NCBI GenBank assembly: GCA_022710245.1
Contig: JAKLHH010000101.1
Span: forward strand, 1-12,228
From: Myxococcota bacterium
GTDB lineage: Bacteria > Myxococcota > Polyangia > GCA-2747355 > JAKLHH01
Direction of reading: 5' to 3'
DNA length: 12,228 nucleotides
Shown: positions 1 through 6,922 of the stretch, piece after piece
Layout of the letters: every line of letters starts with the position of its first letter
How positions within the stretch are numbered: position 1 is the stretch's first letter
Position numbers and translations under genes: made by a program
Notes under the pieces: generated by a model
What the model was told of the DNA's origin: nothing
The model's input: the letters and a program-made list of their open reading frames with translations, nothing else
Database searches by the model: none

Positions 1-471
1 GAGGTGGTGGTGAAGCCCCGGGTCTCGGCCAGCTCGTTCTGCACCCGCCGCTTCACCCGCGCGCAGGCCGCGGAGGGGGAGCGCTTCCTGGGCGAGCAGC
101 TCGCGTCGCGGGCGATGATGGTGCAGCCGTACCTCCGCTCCGTCGAGGGCCACGGCGAGCGGGCGCTGGTCTGGCTCGACGGCGAGCTCGGGCACGCGGT
201 GCGCAAGCGCCCGCGCCTCGCAGGCGAGGACGAGGGCGTGGAGCCGGTGCCCATCTCCGACGAGGAGCGCCGCTTCGCGCTCCACGTCCTCGGCGGCCTG
301 CGCGAGCTGGAGCAGCTCCTCTACGCGCGCGTCGACGTGGCGCGCGACGCGGCGGGCGAGCTCCGCGTGATGGAGCTCGAGCTCGTCGAGCCCTCGCTCT
401 TCCTCGCCGGGCAGCCGGCGGCGCTCCGGCGCTTCGCGGCGGCCGTCGCGCGGCGGGCCCGCGAGGGCTGA
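1..471 (+). CDS. ATP-grasp ligase, C-terminal part (5' end outside window)
   Basis: The reading frame is open from base 1 and stops at TGA 469-471, so the gene is cut by the window edge. About 156 residues remain. The segments VVKPRVSASS near the start, VQPYLRSVEGHGERALVWLDGE in the middle (with GELGHAVRKRP following), and YARVDVARD...ELELVEPSLFL near the end match the second half of the RimK/glutathione-synthetase-like ATP-grasp fold. In this family they supply the nucleotide-contacting lysine, the QP(Y/F) hinge segment and the acidic metal-binding strand (ELELVEP). Such enzymes make amide or peptide bonds through an acyl-phosphate. The closest remembered group is the small-molecule ATP-grasp family often annotated as cycloserine-biosynthesis DcsG-like. 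The substrate cannot be told from this fragment. It converges on the next gene with only 21 bases between stops. Confidence 0.85.
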   Translation, partial: EVVVKPRVSASSFCTRRFTRAQAAEGERFLGEQLASRAMMVQPYLRSVEGHGERALVWLDGELGHAVRKRPRLAGEDEGVEPVPISDEERRFALHVLGGLRELEQLLYARVDVARDAAGELRVMELELVEPSLFLAGQPAALRRFAAAVARRAREG

Positions 472-492
472 GCTCCCCGCCCTCGACGACCT

Positions 493-1920
493 CTACGGCA
501 CGCCCTCGTCGAAGTGCACCGCCCAGTTGAAGAGCGCGTAGCCCGAGCGCGAGGCCGTCGCGTCGGAGTCGCGCAGGCAGCCGCGAGGCCCCGTCGCCGG
601 CCCCGCGCTGGCGCCGGGCTTGCCCGTGTAGGCGTAGCGGATACGGCGCGTGGTCCCGCCGGGCGCCTTGGCCAGCGTGATCTTCACGGCGGTCGCTCCG
701 TCGAGCGCCACCGCGGTGATGGCCGGGGTCGAGCCGCTGTTGTCCCAGAACTCGAAGCCGAAGTGCCCCGGGTCGCTGACCGTGGTGGCGTCGAGCACGA
801 GCGGGGGCACCGGGACGTGGAAGGCGACCCGCACCTCGGCGCCGCTGAGGGTGACCGACTCCGGCTGCAGCGGCTGCCAGGGCTGCCCCTCGAGGACGAC
901 CTTGCGGTAGACCTTGCCGTAGTACTCGCCGAGCTGCCGGTAGCCGTGGTTCGTCAGGCGCGAGCCGTCGGGGCCGTAGGGCACCATGTACCTCGGCCCG
1001 ACCATCACCACGCGCCCGGGCGCGTTCCGCGCCGCCTGCAGCTGCAGGTAAGGGATCAGGCTGGTCGACATGGCGCCGAGCGCGCCCGTGGTCCAGCTGC
1101 TCACCTGGCTGTGCAGCATCGGCACCGGCTCGCTCTGGCCCGTGATCGCCTGCACGTCCGCCTGCACGTCGAGCTGCCACTGCGCGAGCTGGGTGGCGTA
1201 GGAGGCGTTGTTGATCAGGCTGTCCGTCTCGCCGTGCATCACCGCCACCGCGCGGAGGAGGTAGCTCTGGCTCTTGGCCTGCGCGAGCGCGCGGCCGGCC
1301 TTCAGCTGCTCGAGGCCCATGCCGTAGGCGGCCGTCCCCTTCCGCAGGTCCAGGTACGCCCCGCCCGCGAGGGCGCTGCAGCTCACCAGCAGGTCGTGCG
1401 TGTTCTGCGGCGCTGGCCGGCTCTTGAAGAGCTCCTCGCGCGCCATCCGCGTGACCAGGTTGGCGAGCCCGCTGGCGGGCGACTCCTGGCCGACCTCGAC
1501 CAGCGGGATCAGCGAGGTCAGCCCGCCGCCGCCGGCCTGCAGCCCGGTGACGAACATGGTGTTCGCGTAGGGCTGCGTGGTGCTGAGCGGCGGCACGCCG
1601 AGGAGCCCGAAGGCGAGCGCCTGGCCGGTGAGCAGCAGGTGGTTCACGTCCGCGTGACGGTACGCGGGGTGGCTCGCGTCGCTGCCGCGATCGGCGGCGA
1701 CCTCGACGTGGCCGGGTGGCTGGTCGACCACCCAGGGCGGAGGGCCGTCGGGCCGCGGCGGCGGCTGGTCGGCGGTGGTCGACAGATCACCGAGCGGCCG
1801 GTCGAGGGGAGGTACGCACGCGGCCAGCGCGGACGCGGCCAGCGCGCACGCGGCCAGCGCGCACGCGGCCAGCGCGCACCTGACGAGCGCCAGCCCTGCT
1901 CTGGAGGAGGCAGTCACCAC
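493..1920 (-). CDS. Exported lipoprotein with SGNH/sialate O-acetylesterase-like fold, probably catalytically impaired
   Basis: 475 residues, last gene of a three-gene operon, 14 bases after the beta-barrel gene. Two GTG codons in tandem (1920 and 1917) can start it. A GAGGGG at 1923-1928 is only 2 nt from the first and 5 nt from the second, so 1917 may be the real start. The N-terminus is a lipoprotein signal with three LAAC lipoboxes (Cys20, Cys25, Cys35), followed by a Pro-rich linker to about residue 75. The body has SGNH/CE6-type blocks: LLLTGQALAFG at 95-105, MHGETDS at 228-234 and GPDGSRLTNHGYRQLGEYYGKV near 317-336. In active relatives, as I recall them, block I reads GQS and block V reads DGxHLTN. 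Here the serine is Ala101 and the histidine position is Arg321, although His325 lies nearby. The last ~130 residues look like a beta-sandwich. Predicted role: an envelope glycan-binding or degenerate esterase protein. Confidence 0.75.
   Translation of the reverse strand: MVTASSRAGLALVRCALAACALAACALAASALAACVPPLDRPLGDLSTTADQPPPRPDGPPPWVVDQPPGHVEVAADRGSDASHPAYRHADVNHLLLTGQALAFGLLGVPPLSTTQPYANTMFVTGLQAGGGGLTSLIPLVEVGQESPASGLANLVTRMAREELFKSRPAPQNTHDLLVSCSALAGGAYLDLRKGTAAYGMGLEQLKAGRALAQAKSQSYLLRAVAVMHGETDSLINNASYATQLAQWQLDVQADVQAITGQSEPVPMLHSQVSSWTTGALGAMSTSLIPYLQLQAARNAPGRVVMVGPRYMVPYGPDGSRLTNHGYRQLGEYYGKVYRKVVLEGQPWQPLQPESVTLSGAEVRVAFHVPVPPLVLDATTVSDPGHFGFEFWDNSGSTPAITAVALDGATAVKITLAKAPGGTTRRIRYAYTGKPGASAGPATGPRGCLRDSDATASRSGYALFNWAVHFDEGVP
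1816..1875 (-). repeat. 15-bp tandem repeat (4 units) encoding repeated lipoboxes
   Basis: Four 15-bp units occupy 1816-1830, 1831-1845, 1846-1860 and 1861-1875. The plus-strand unit is gcacgcggccagcgc, and the second unit has one C-to-G change. On the coding (minus) strand each unit encodes ALAAC, and the variant encodes ALAAS. The repeat therefore multiplies the lipobox inside the signal peptide of the SGNH-like lipoprotein. Unit length is a multiple of 3, so copy-number changes keep the frame. Confidence 0.95.
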
Positions 1921-1934
1921 TGCCCCTCATTGTC

Positions 1935-2552
1935 TCAGAAATAGAAGGTCAGCGTCAGCCCGCCGCCCGCCTGGGTGGCCATCGAGAGCTCGGTGAAGGC
2001 GTCCTCGGCCCAGGTGACGCGGATGCGCATGTCGTAGTGCGCGGCGAGAGAGACGCGGTCGCCCCAGAAGAACTCCACGCCGAGGGTGGGCCCCAGGCTG
2101 GTCGCGAAGCGAAAGTTGCTCGGGCCCGACGGGTCGTTGAAGCCGAGCTCGACGCCGGCGCCGACGTAGGGCGAGATCCGGCGCCAGACGCGGAAGTGGT
2201 ACTCGAAGCCGATGCCGGCGACGAGCCCCCAGTCGTTCTGCGAGTCGATCGGGCCGGAGGGGTCGTGGATGCGGAGCCCGGCGCCGAAGGTGACCGGCAG
2301 CATCCAGCGATCGGTGAGGGCCCACTTGATGCCGACCCCCTGGATCAGCAGCGTCCCGACGCTGGCGTCGGTGCTCCCGATGCCCATGGTGGCGAGGCCG
2401 CTGAACGCGAAGAACATGCCCACGTCACCGCGCGCGGCGCGGACCACGGGTGAGTCGTCGAGGATACGATCGTGTCCGCGCTGGGCGAGCGCAGGCGCGG
2501 CCGTGAGGATCGTGCTCGCGAGGAGGGTGACTGCCAGGCAGGTGGCTCGCAT
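1935..2552 (-). CDS. Outer-membrane beta-barrel protein (small porin-like)
   Basis: 205 residues starting at ATG 2552, with GGAG six bases upstream. A signal peptide (residues 1-23, LLASTILTAAPALA followed by Q) is clear. The mature protein alternates short amphipathic strands and turns, for example WMLPVTFGAGLRI, WGLVAGIGFEYHFRVW, ISPYVGAGVELGF, TLGVEFFWGDRVSLAAHYDMRIRV and GGGLTLTFYF. It ends in Tyr-Phe, the C-terminal aromatic signature recognised by the BAM complex. The size fits an 8-stranded barrel of the OmpW/OmpX-like class, although I cannot assign a specific family. It is the second gene of the operon, 24 bases after the upstream gene. Function unknown; it probably spans the outer membrane next to the lipoprotein made from the following gene. 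Confidence 0.8.
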   Translation of the reverse strand: MRATCLAVTLLASTILTAAPALAQRGHDRILDDSPVVRAARGDVGMFFAFSGLATMGIGSTDASVGTLLIQGVGIKWALTDRWMLPVTFGAGLRIHDPSGPIDSQNDWGLVAGIGFEYHFRVWRRISPYVGAGVELGFNDPSGPSNFRFATSLGPTLGVEFFWGDRVSLAAHYDMRIRVTWAEDAFTELSMATQAGGGLTLTFYF

Positions 2553-2576
2553 CTCTCTCTCCGTATCTCCGTGAGG

Positions 2577-3095
2577 TCAGTAGCTCGAGTGCGCGGCCGC
2601 GACGGTGGTGGTCCAGCTGACCATGACCTGCGGCATCAGGCTCTGCGCGCCGACCCCGACGCGCTGGGGTGAGATCCAGAAGACCTGGCTGCGGGGCACG
2701 ACCACCGCCGGGAGCTGCCAGACGAGCGGGCGCTCGGCGTCGAGCTCGGGGAGCACGACGAGGCGCAGCCCGGCCGCGGTCTGGTGCAGGAAGGCGAGCG
2801 CGCGGCTGTCGCGCCGCCACACGGGTGCGCCGAGCGCCTGGCTGGCGCAGAGCCAGCGACCGTTGACGCGGAGCCCCCCGCCGGGCGTGAGCTCGACGCG
2901 GTGCCGTCGGTCCGGCGAGGCGAGGACCTGGGCGATGAGGGGAAGGGCGGGGAGGGACGCGCGCGGTAGCGGCTGGCTTCGGGGCGCGGGCCGGCGCTCG
3001 GCGGTGCGCATGGTGCGCGGCCGCGAGCGCCCCGCTCCGGTCGACGGAGCGCAGAGCACCACCCCCAAGAGCGCCAGGATGCCCGGCCTCCTCAT
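2577..3095 (-). CDS. Small secreted protein of unknown function
   Basis: 172 residues, first gene of the operon, starting at ATG 3095 with GAGGAA nine bases upstream. The N-terminus (MRRPGILALLGVVLCAPSTG) is a signal peptide. A basic Arg/Pro-rich stretch follows to about residue 48. The rest has beta-propeller-like pieces: LASPDRRHRVELTPGGGLRVNGRW and PVWRRDSRALAFLHQTAAGLRLVVL resemble single TolB/PD40 blades (P-x-W-x-x-D-x-R-x-[IL]-[AL]-F). One or two blades are too few to close a propeller, so the protein may be a fragment of that fold or an unrelated beta protein. The cysteine in the signal peptide (Cys15, LGVVLC) is not followed by a good lipobox context, so a lipoprotein is possible but not favoured. 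The product is probably periplasmic. Function not recognised. Confidence 0.65.
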   Translation of the reverse strand: MRRPGILALLGVVLCAPSTGAGRSRPRTMRTAERRPAPRSQPLPRASLPALPLIAQVLASPDRRHRVELTPGGGLRVNGRWLCASQALGAPVWRRDSRALAFLHQTAAGLRLVVLPELDAERPLVWQLPAVVVPRSQVFWISPQRVGVGAQSLMPQVMVSWTTTVAAAHSSY

Positions 3096-3127
3096 CGGCG
3101 GCTGTTCCTCGTCGGTGTGTGGGCACG

Positions 3128-3156
3128 ATTGTCGGCGAGGGCGCGCGGGCGGGCAA
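3128..3156 (-). promoter_or_regulatory. Sigma70-type promoter of the 3095-493 operon
   Basis: Read on the minus strand: TTGCCC (3156-3151), a 17-nt spacer, then GACAAT (3133-3128). Both hexamers are close to TTGACA/TATAAT and the spacing is ideal. Transcription would start near 3121, leaving a leader of about 25 nt that contains the GAGGAA ribosome-binding site of the first operon gene. Confidence 0.55.
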
Positions 3157-3237
3157 CTTTTCTGCGGGCAGGCCTGGCGCGCGGGCTCATCCCGCGGGGA
3201 TCGGGGGCGCCGGGCAGTGGGCAGCGAGCCGGGACTG

Positions 3238-3356
3238 GTACCTCGCCGCAGTGGTTTTTAATCGGTTGGCTATCGCAGAAGGGGCGGTGCGACGACCGCG
3301 CTACGGGCCGGTCGCGACGACGGCGCGAATCAATCAAATCCTCTGCGGCGAGGTAC
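3238..3356. repeat. 119-bp element with terminal inverted repeats, MITE-like or structured terminator
   Basis: GTACCTCGCCGCAG at 3238-3251 is exactly the reverse complement of 3343-3356. Allowing one mismatch, the match extends to 17 bp (3238-3254 against 3340-3356). TA occurs just outside a CCTCGCCGCAG core at both ends (3239-3240 and 3354-3355), as expected for a TA target duplication of a Tc1/IS630-derived miniature element. The interior (3255-3339) has more A+T at both ends (tttttaatcgg and aatcaatcaaat) and a GC-rich centre with GACCG/CGGTC inverted repeats. The right arm touches the stop codon of the rhomboid gene, so it could also serve as that gene's transcription terminator. No ORF is evident inside. 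Confidence 0.6.
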
Positions 3357-4555
3357 TAGGGCGAGGGTGCGAGCCTGCCGGAGAGCTCTCGCATCGCCGC
3401 GTCCTTGGCGGCCACGCGCCGATCGAGCTCCAGCTTCAGCGCGACGCTGGGCTGACGGAGCAGCTTCACCAGCGTGGTGTAGACCGCCTCGCCCGCCTCG
3501 GCGTAGCGCGAGAGCAGCAGGGCGCGCGGGCGCAGCTCGCGCACCCGGTCCGCCTGGCCGAGGAGCTTGCGCAGCTCGTACCAGGTCGGGAGGACCTGGC
3601 CCTCGATCACCGCCGCCAGGCCCGGGTCATCGAGCTGCCCCGCCTTGGCGCGTCCGAGGGCCGCGTTGAACACCTCGTTCGCCTGCTTCTCGAGGGCTCC
3701 AGCGCGGTCGAGCGCGCGCTGGGCCTCGGCGAGGGGCCTCGGCACGAGGAGGATACCGCCCGCCACCGCCGCGGCGCCGAGCAGCGCCAGCAGCGCGACG
3801 CGCGGCGCCCGTCGTGGCGGCGCGTCGAGGCGCACGGTGGACGCGAGCAGGAGCCCGCAGGCGAACCCGCCGATCAGGCCGCCGACGTGCGCGGCCATGT
3901 CCACGTTCGGCTGCATCATCCCGTAGACCAGGTTGTAGCCGATGAACCCGAGCCCCGAGTTGCGCAGCCTGGCGAAGACGGGGAGCGGGATGGCCCCGCG
4001 GCGCAGGAGCACCACGCCGAGGAGCACGCCGAAGATGCCGAAGATGGAGCCCGAGGCGCCGGCGCTGACCACCAGCGGGTTCACGCCGAGGCTGGCGAGC
4101 GCGCCGATCAGCCCGGAGAGGAGGTAGGCGGCGGCGAAGCCCGCGTTGCCGACCAGCCGCTCGACGAGCGGGCCCGCGTCGAAGAGCACCCACATGTTGA
4201 GCGCCAGGTGCAGGACGCCGATGTGGATGAAGGTGCAGGTGAGCAGCCGCCACCACTCGCCGAGCGGCGTGGCGCCGCCGAAGTTCGCGCCCCAGCGGAT
4301 CAGCTGGTCGGTCTTCGGCGCGATGACGCTGACGCCGGCGAAGGCCATCACCGCGAAGAGGGCGACGTTGAGCCCGAGGAGGATCCAGGTGACATAGACG
4401 CGCGGCGTGGCGGCGCGCAGGGCCCGCTGGAACTCCAGCATCGGGTCCGGCGGTGGGAGCTCCGGGACGGGGTCGAAGGCGGCCGCCGGCACCGGGGATG
4501 GCGCGTCGGTGGGCGCGCCGGGGCTGCCGGGGGTGGGGGGCTGCGCGGGCTCCAT
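3356..4555 (-). CDS. Rhomboid-family intramembrane serine protease with C-terminal soluble extension
   Basis: The chosen start is ATG 4555 (399 residues), because GAGGAGG lies five bases upstream. The frame stays open 41 codons further, but that part looks non-coding. A Pro/Ala-rich N-terminal cytosolic region (1-48) precedes TM1 (about 53-76). The L1 loop has WW-R at 101-103. TM2 carries His111, His116 and Asn120 (HIGVLHLALN). The catalytic serine is Ser168 in GASG (166-169) and its partner is His223 in AAHVGG. Both residues of the Ser-His dyad are present, so the enzyme should be active. A seventh TM (about 253-272) follows, then about 125 residues of helical cytosolic or periplasmic domain that the core rhomboid fold does not need. 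It cleaves membrane proteins within the bilayer; substrates are unknown. The gene lies 138 bases downstream of a same-strand gene for a secreted protein and may be cotranscribed with it. Confidence 0.9.
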   Translation of the reverse strand: MEPAQPPTPGSPGAPTDAPSPVPAAAFDPVPELPPPDPMLEFQRALRAATPRVYVTWILLGLNVALFAVMAFAGVSVIAPKTDQLIRWGANFGGATPLGEWWRLLTCTFIHIGVLHLALNMWVLFDAGPLVERLVGNAGFAAAYLLSGLIGALASLGVNPLVVSAGASGSIFGIFGVLLGVVLLRRGAIPLPVFARLRNSGLGFIGYNLVYGMMQPNVDMAAHVGGLIGGFACGLLLASTVRLDAPPRRAPRVALLALLGAAAVAGGILLVPRPLAEAQRALDRAGALEKQANEVFNAALGRAKAGQLDDPGLAAVIEGQVLPTWYELRKLLGQADRVRELRPRALLLSRYAEAGEAVYTTLVKLLRQPSVALKLELDRRVAAKDAAMRELSGRLAPSP

Positions 4556-4693
4556 GTTGGCCTCCTCCTCTGGTTCCGACCCGGCGCGGATTGTCGCGCG
4601 GATTTCGGCACCGGGCCAGGGCGGCCGGCTGGACGGCAGGCGATTCAGCCCGTGGAGGGTGTGCGCGAGGCGAAGCACCGGCAGGAGAGCACG

Positions 4694-5452
4694 CTACTTC
4701 TTCTTCCCCCAGAGCGACCAGCCCCAGCCGCTGCCCTCGTTCGAGCCGTCCTCGTCCTCGATGTAGAAGCTGCTCCGCGCGTGGTCGACCACCTCCTGCG
4801 CGTCACCGCTGCGCTTGCCCAGCTGCTTGTCCTGGTACTGCTCACCGTCGTGGGCGATCCAGTGCGCACCGTCGCTGACCTTGATCGCCGCGCTGTCGTA
4901 GCGTTCGACGGCGTCGTCGAGCTCCCGGGCGCCCTTGCCGCTCTTGTGCGGCGGGCCGAAGGGCTCCACACCGGAGACCTCGGTGGCGTGGTCGCGGCAG
5001 GACTTGTCATCGCTGAAGGGCCAGATCATCTGCAGCTGCAGCCGGACCGACTTGCCGTTCGCGTCGCGCGCCACGAGGTCCCACTCCCGGTGCGCGGCGG
5101 CGAGCCGCCGCTTCGCCTCGCCCGAGAAGCGGGCCCAGGGCGCGAGCCGGAGCGACCTCCGCGCCGCGGCAGGGAGCAGGCAGCCGTCGCGCCGCGGCTG
5201 CCCAGGCAGGAGCGCGCGCAGCTCATCGCGGGAGGCCAGGCGACCCTGACGTCCCCCCTCCTCGGGAGCGCGGCTCGCTCGCGGCGGGCTGGCCCAGACG
5301 GGTCCGGCCAGCATCAGCAGGGCCAGGCCAGCGCACGCTCCGAGGAGCGGTGCTCCTCGTCTCCTCAGGTCGCGTCGTCTCCTCAGGTCGCGTCGTCTCC
5401 TCAGGTCGCGTCGTCTCCTCAGGTCGCGTCGTCTCCTCGGGTCCTGTTGCAT
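4694..5452 (-). CDS. Secreted protein of unknown function with repeat-expanded signal peptide
   Basis: The chosen start is ATG 5452 (252 residues), because AAGGAG lies seven bases upstream. A longer frame exists but has no ribosome-binding site. Residues 6-29 are four copies of RRRRDL, directly before a hydrophobic segment (33-52, GAPLLGACAGLALLMLAGPV) ending in WAS/PP, a plausible signal peptidase I site near residue 55. The n-region is thus unusually long and basic. The mature part is polar, with two cysteines (in DGCLLP and DKSCRDH) that could form a disulfide, and a C-terminus of Gly/Trp and three lysines (GWGWSLWGKKK). I recognise no family. The segment WDLVARDANGKSVRLQLQMIW reads like beta-strands, and the C-terminal third (ELDDAVERYD, WIAHDGEQYQDKQLG) is charged. 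It is first in the rhomboid transcription unit, and a substrate relationship to the protease is possible but unsupported. Confidence 0.65.
   Translation of the reverse strand: MQQDPRRRRDLRRRRDLRRRRDLRRRRDLRRRGAPLLGACAGLALLMLAGPVWASPPRASRAPEEGGRQGRLASRDELRALLPGQPRRDGCLLPAAARRSLRLAPWARFSGEAKRRLAAAHREWDLVARDANGKSVRLQLQMIWPFSDDKSCRDHATEVSGVEPFGPPHKSGKGARELDDAVERYDSAAIKVSDGAHWIAHDGEQYQDKQLGKRSGDAQEVVDHARSSFYIEDEDGSNEGSGWGWSLWGKKK
5357..5446 (-). repeat. 18-bp tandem repeat (4 perfect units plus 1 degenerate)
   Basis: The unit tcgtctcctcaggtcgcg (plus strand) occurs at 5357-5374, 5375-5392, 5393-5410 and 5411-5428 without change. A fifth unit at 5429-5446 differs at several positions. In the coding frame on the minus strand each unit gives six residues (RRRRDL as phased). 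The perfect identity of the four units, including third codon positions, points to recent slippage or unequal exchange. Confidence 0.97.
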
Positions 5453-5794
5453 GGTGAAGCTCCTTCGCCGGTCGACACCGGGCGGTGCTTCTCGGGTGCA
5501 AGGCAGGTGCCGCCGCCTACACCTTGTGCGATCGAGGCAGTGACCACGACGGTGTGCATGGCTCACTCGCCGCCTGGCCGGGCCGATCGTACCTCGCGGA
5601 AGTCCCACCGCGACGGCGCTGGGTGGTGCGCCCCGTCGGTGAGCGACCGCGTGCCGCGGGCGCGGGCAGCGCTCGCAGGCCAGCGGAGCTCGCCCCGATT
5701 TTGCGGCGCCGCCCCCCGCCGGCTAGAATGGCGCCCGTTGCATCCCGGAGCCTCCCACGCGAGGCGCCCCCTGACACGGAGGAACACCCCCAGC
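5453..5794. other. Divergent intergenic region (342 bp)
   Basis: This lies between the minus-strand start at 5452 and the plus-strand ClpX-like start at 5795. The plus-strand promoter (5701-5729) is the only clear signal. The minus-strand gene's ribosome-binding site (AAGGAG) falls just right of 5452. I found no convincing minus-strand promoter, RNA gene or small ORF with a ribosome-binding site here. Confidence 0.5.
5701..5729 (+). promoter_or_regulatory. Sigma70-type promoter of the ClpX-like gene
   Basis: TTGCGG at 5701-5706, a 17-nt spacer and TAGAAT at 5724-5729. The -10 box differs from TATAAT at one base and the spacing is optimal. Transcription would begin near 5736 and give a leader of about 60 nt before the ATG at 5795. 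Confidence 0.6.
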
Positions 5795-6874
5795 ATGAAG
5801 ACCCGAGCCCGCCCGAAGACCGGGGCCATCCCGACCCCACGTGAGATCTTCGATCACCTGGACCGCTACGTGATCGGCCAGGAGCGCGCCAAGCGGACGG
5901 TGGCGATCGCCGCCCACAGCCACCTGCGCCGCTGCGAGGCCCGCGAGCAGCGCGCCTCGCTGCTGAAGAAGTCCAACGTCCTCCTGATCGGGCCCACCGG
6001 CTGCGGCAAGACGCACCTCGCCCGCAGCCTGGCCAGCTTCCTGGAGATCCCCTTCGTCGTCGTCGACGCGACCGAGTACACCGAGGCCGGCTACTACGGG
6101 AAGGACGTCGAGGTGATGGTCGCCGAGCTCCTCTTCGCGGCCAACCAGAGCATCCAGGAGGCCGAGCGCGGCATCATCTTCGTCGACGAGATCGACAAGA
6201 TCGCGCGGCGCAGCCACGGCGCCCGCACTGGCGCCGGCAGCCGCGACATCGGCGGCGAGGGCGTGCAGCAGGGGATGCTGAAGCTCCTCGAGGGCCGCGA
6301 GGTCTTCGTGCCGCTCAACGTGACCCAGCACTGGAACAAGCACGACTTCGTGCAGGTCGACACCCGCGACATCCTCTTCATCTGCGCCGGCACCTTCTCG
6401 GACATCGACCTCTACGGCGCCAGCACCCGGCCGCTCGGCTTCGCCGCCGGCGAGGGTGAGGGATCTGGAGGCGCGTCGCGCCGCCGCATCAGCAGCAAGG
6501 ACCTCCTCGAGTACGGCATGGTCGCCGAGCTCCTCGGCCGCCTGCCGGTCACCGTCGAGCTGGAGGAGCTCGCCGCCGACGATCTCCTGCGCGTCCTCAC
6601 CGTGCCGCCGGACAGCCTGGTGCGCGAGTACAAGGAGCGCCTGCGCCTCGACGGCGTGGAGCTGCAGATCAGCGAGGGCGCGCTGCGCGAGGTGGTGGCC
6701 TACAGCATTTCGCGGCGGGCGGGGGCGCGCGGCCTCAGGGCGATCATGGAGGAGGTCTGCCACGATCTCCTCTTCGAGGCCCCCGAGCGGAGCGGCAGCA
6801 AGCTCACCCTCGACGCCGCGCAGGTCAAGCGGCGCCTCGCCACGCTCGACCGCAGCGAGCTCGCCAGCGCCTGA
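5795..6874 (+). CDS. clpX: ClpX-like AAA+ protein unfoldase lacking the zinc-binding domain
   Basis: 359 residues from ATG 5795; a GGAGG lies 12 nt upstream. ClpX of E. coli has about 424 residues because of an N-terminal four-cysteine zinc domain, which is absent here. The AAA+ core begins within 15 residues (PREIFDHLDRYVIGQ). Present are Walker A GPTGCGKT (66-73), Walker B IIFVDE (127-132), the ClpX-specific GEGVQQGMLKLLEG (154-167), the arginine finger in GRLP (Arg249) and sensor 2 GARGLR (310-315). All residues needed for ATPase activity look intact. Departures from ClpX: pore loop GYYG (99-102) instead of GYVG, the RKH loop position reads Gln-His-Trp (178-180), and the ClpP-contact loop is LGF (214-216) instead of IGF, in a shortened loop. 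It is likely a secondary paralog that unfolds a different substrate set, perhaps still with ClpP. No clpP or tig lies beside it, so it is not the standard housekeeping clpPX operon. Confidence 0.88.
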   Translation: MKTRARPKTGAIPTPREIFDHLDRYVIGQERAKRTVAIAAHSHLRRCEAREQRASLLKKSNVLLIGPTGCGKTHLARSLASFLEIPFVVVDATEYTEAGYYGKDVEVMVAELLFAANQSIQEAERGIIFVDEIDKIARRSHGARTGAGSRDIGGEGVQQGMLKLLEGREVFVPLNVTQHWNKHDFVQVDTRDILFICAGTFSDIDLYGASTRPLGFAAGEGEGSGGASRRRISSKDLLEYGMVAELLGRLPVTVELEELAADDLLRVLTVPPDSLVREYKERLRLDGVELQISEGALREVVAYSISRRAGARGLRAIMEEVCHDLLFEAPERSGSKLTLDAAQVKRRLATLDRSELASA

Positions 6875-6894
6875 GCTCGCCTGAGCTCCAGCGC

Positions 6895-6922
6895 GTCGGC
6901 GGCAGAGCGCTCGCCGGCCGAC
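6895..6922 (+). terminator. GC-rich hairpin after the ClpX-like gene, possible terminator
   Basis: GTCGGCGGC (6895-6903) can pair with GCCGGCCGAC (6913-6922) with one bulge around a 9-nt loop. It sits about 20 bases after the stop codon. No T-run follows, so intrinsic termination is uncertain. Confidence 0.25.

Noticed and set aside
514..1944. 476-codon plus-strand ORF opposite the SGNH-like lipoprotein gene
   Set aside because: Composition is Arg/Ala/Gly/His-rich with no domains, typical of an antisense shadow in GC-rich DNA.
5357..5446. Possible CRISPR array
   Set aside because: Units are directly adjacent with no spacers, in frame within a coding sequence, and no cas gene is present.
3119..6874. 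A 1251-codon open frame on the plus strand running through the rhomboid and RRRRDL genes into the ClpX-like gene
   Set aside because: Only the part from 5795 has homology. The rest is antisense to well-supported genes, has no domain, and is explained by few stop codons in GC-rich DNA.
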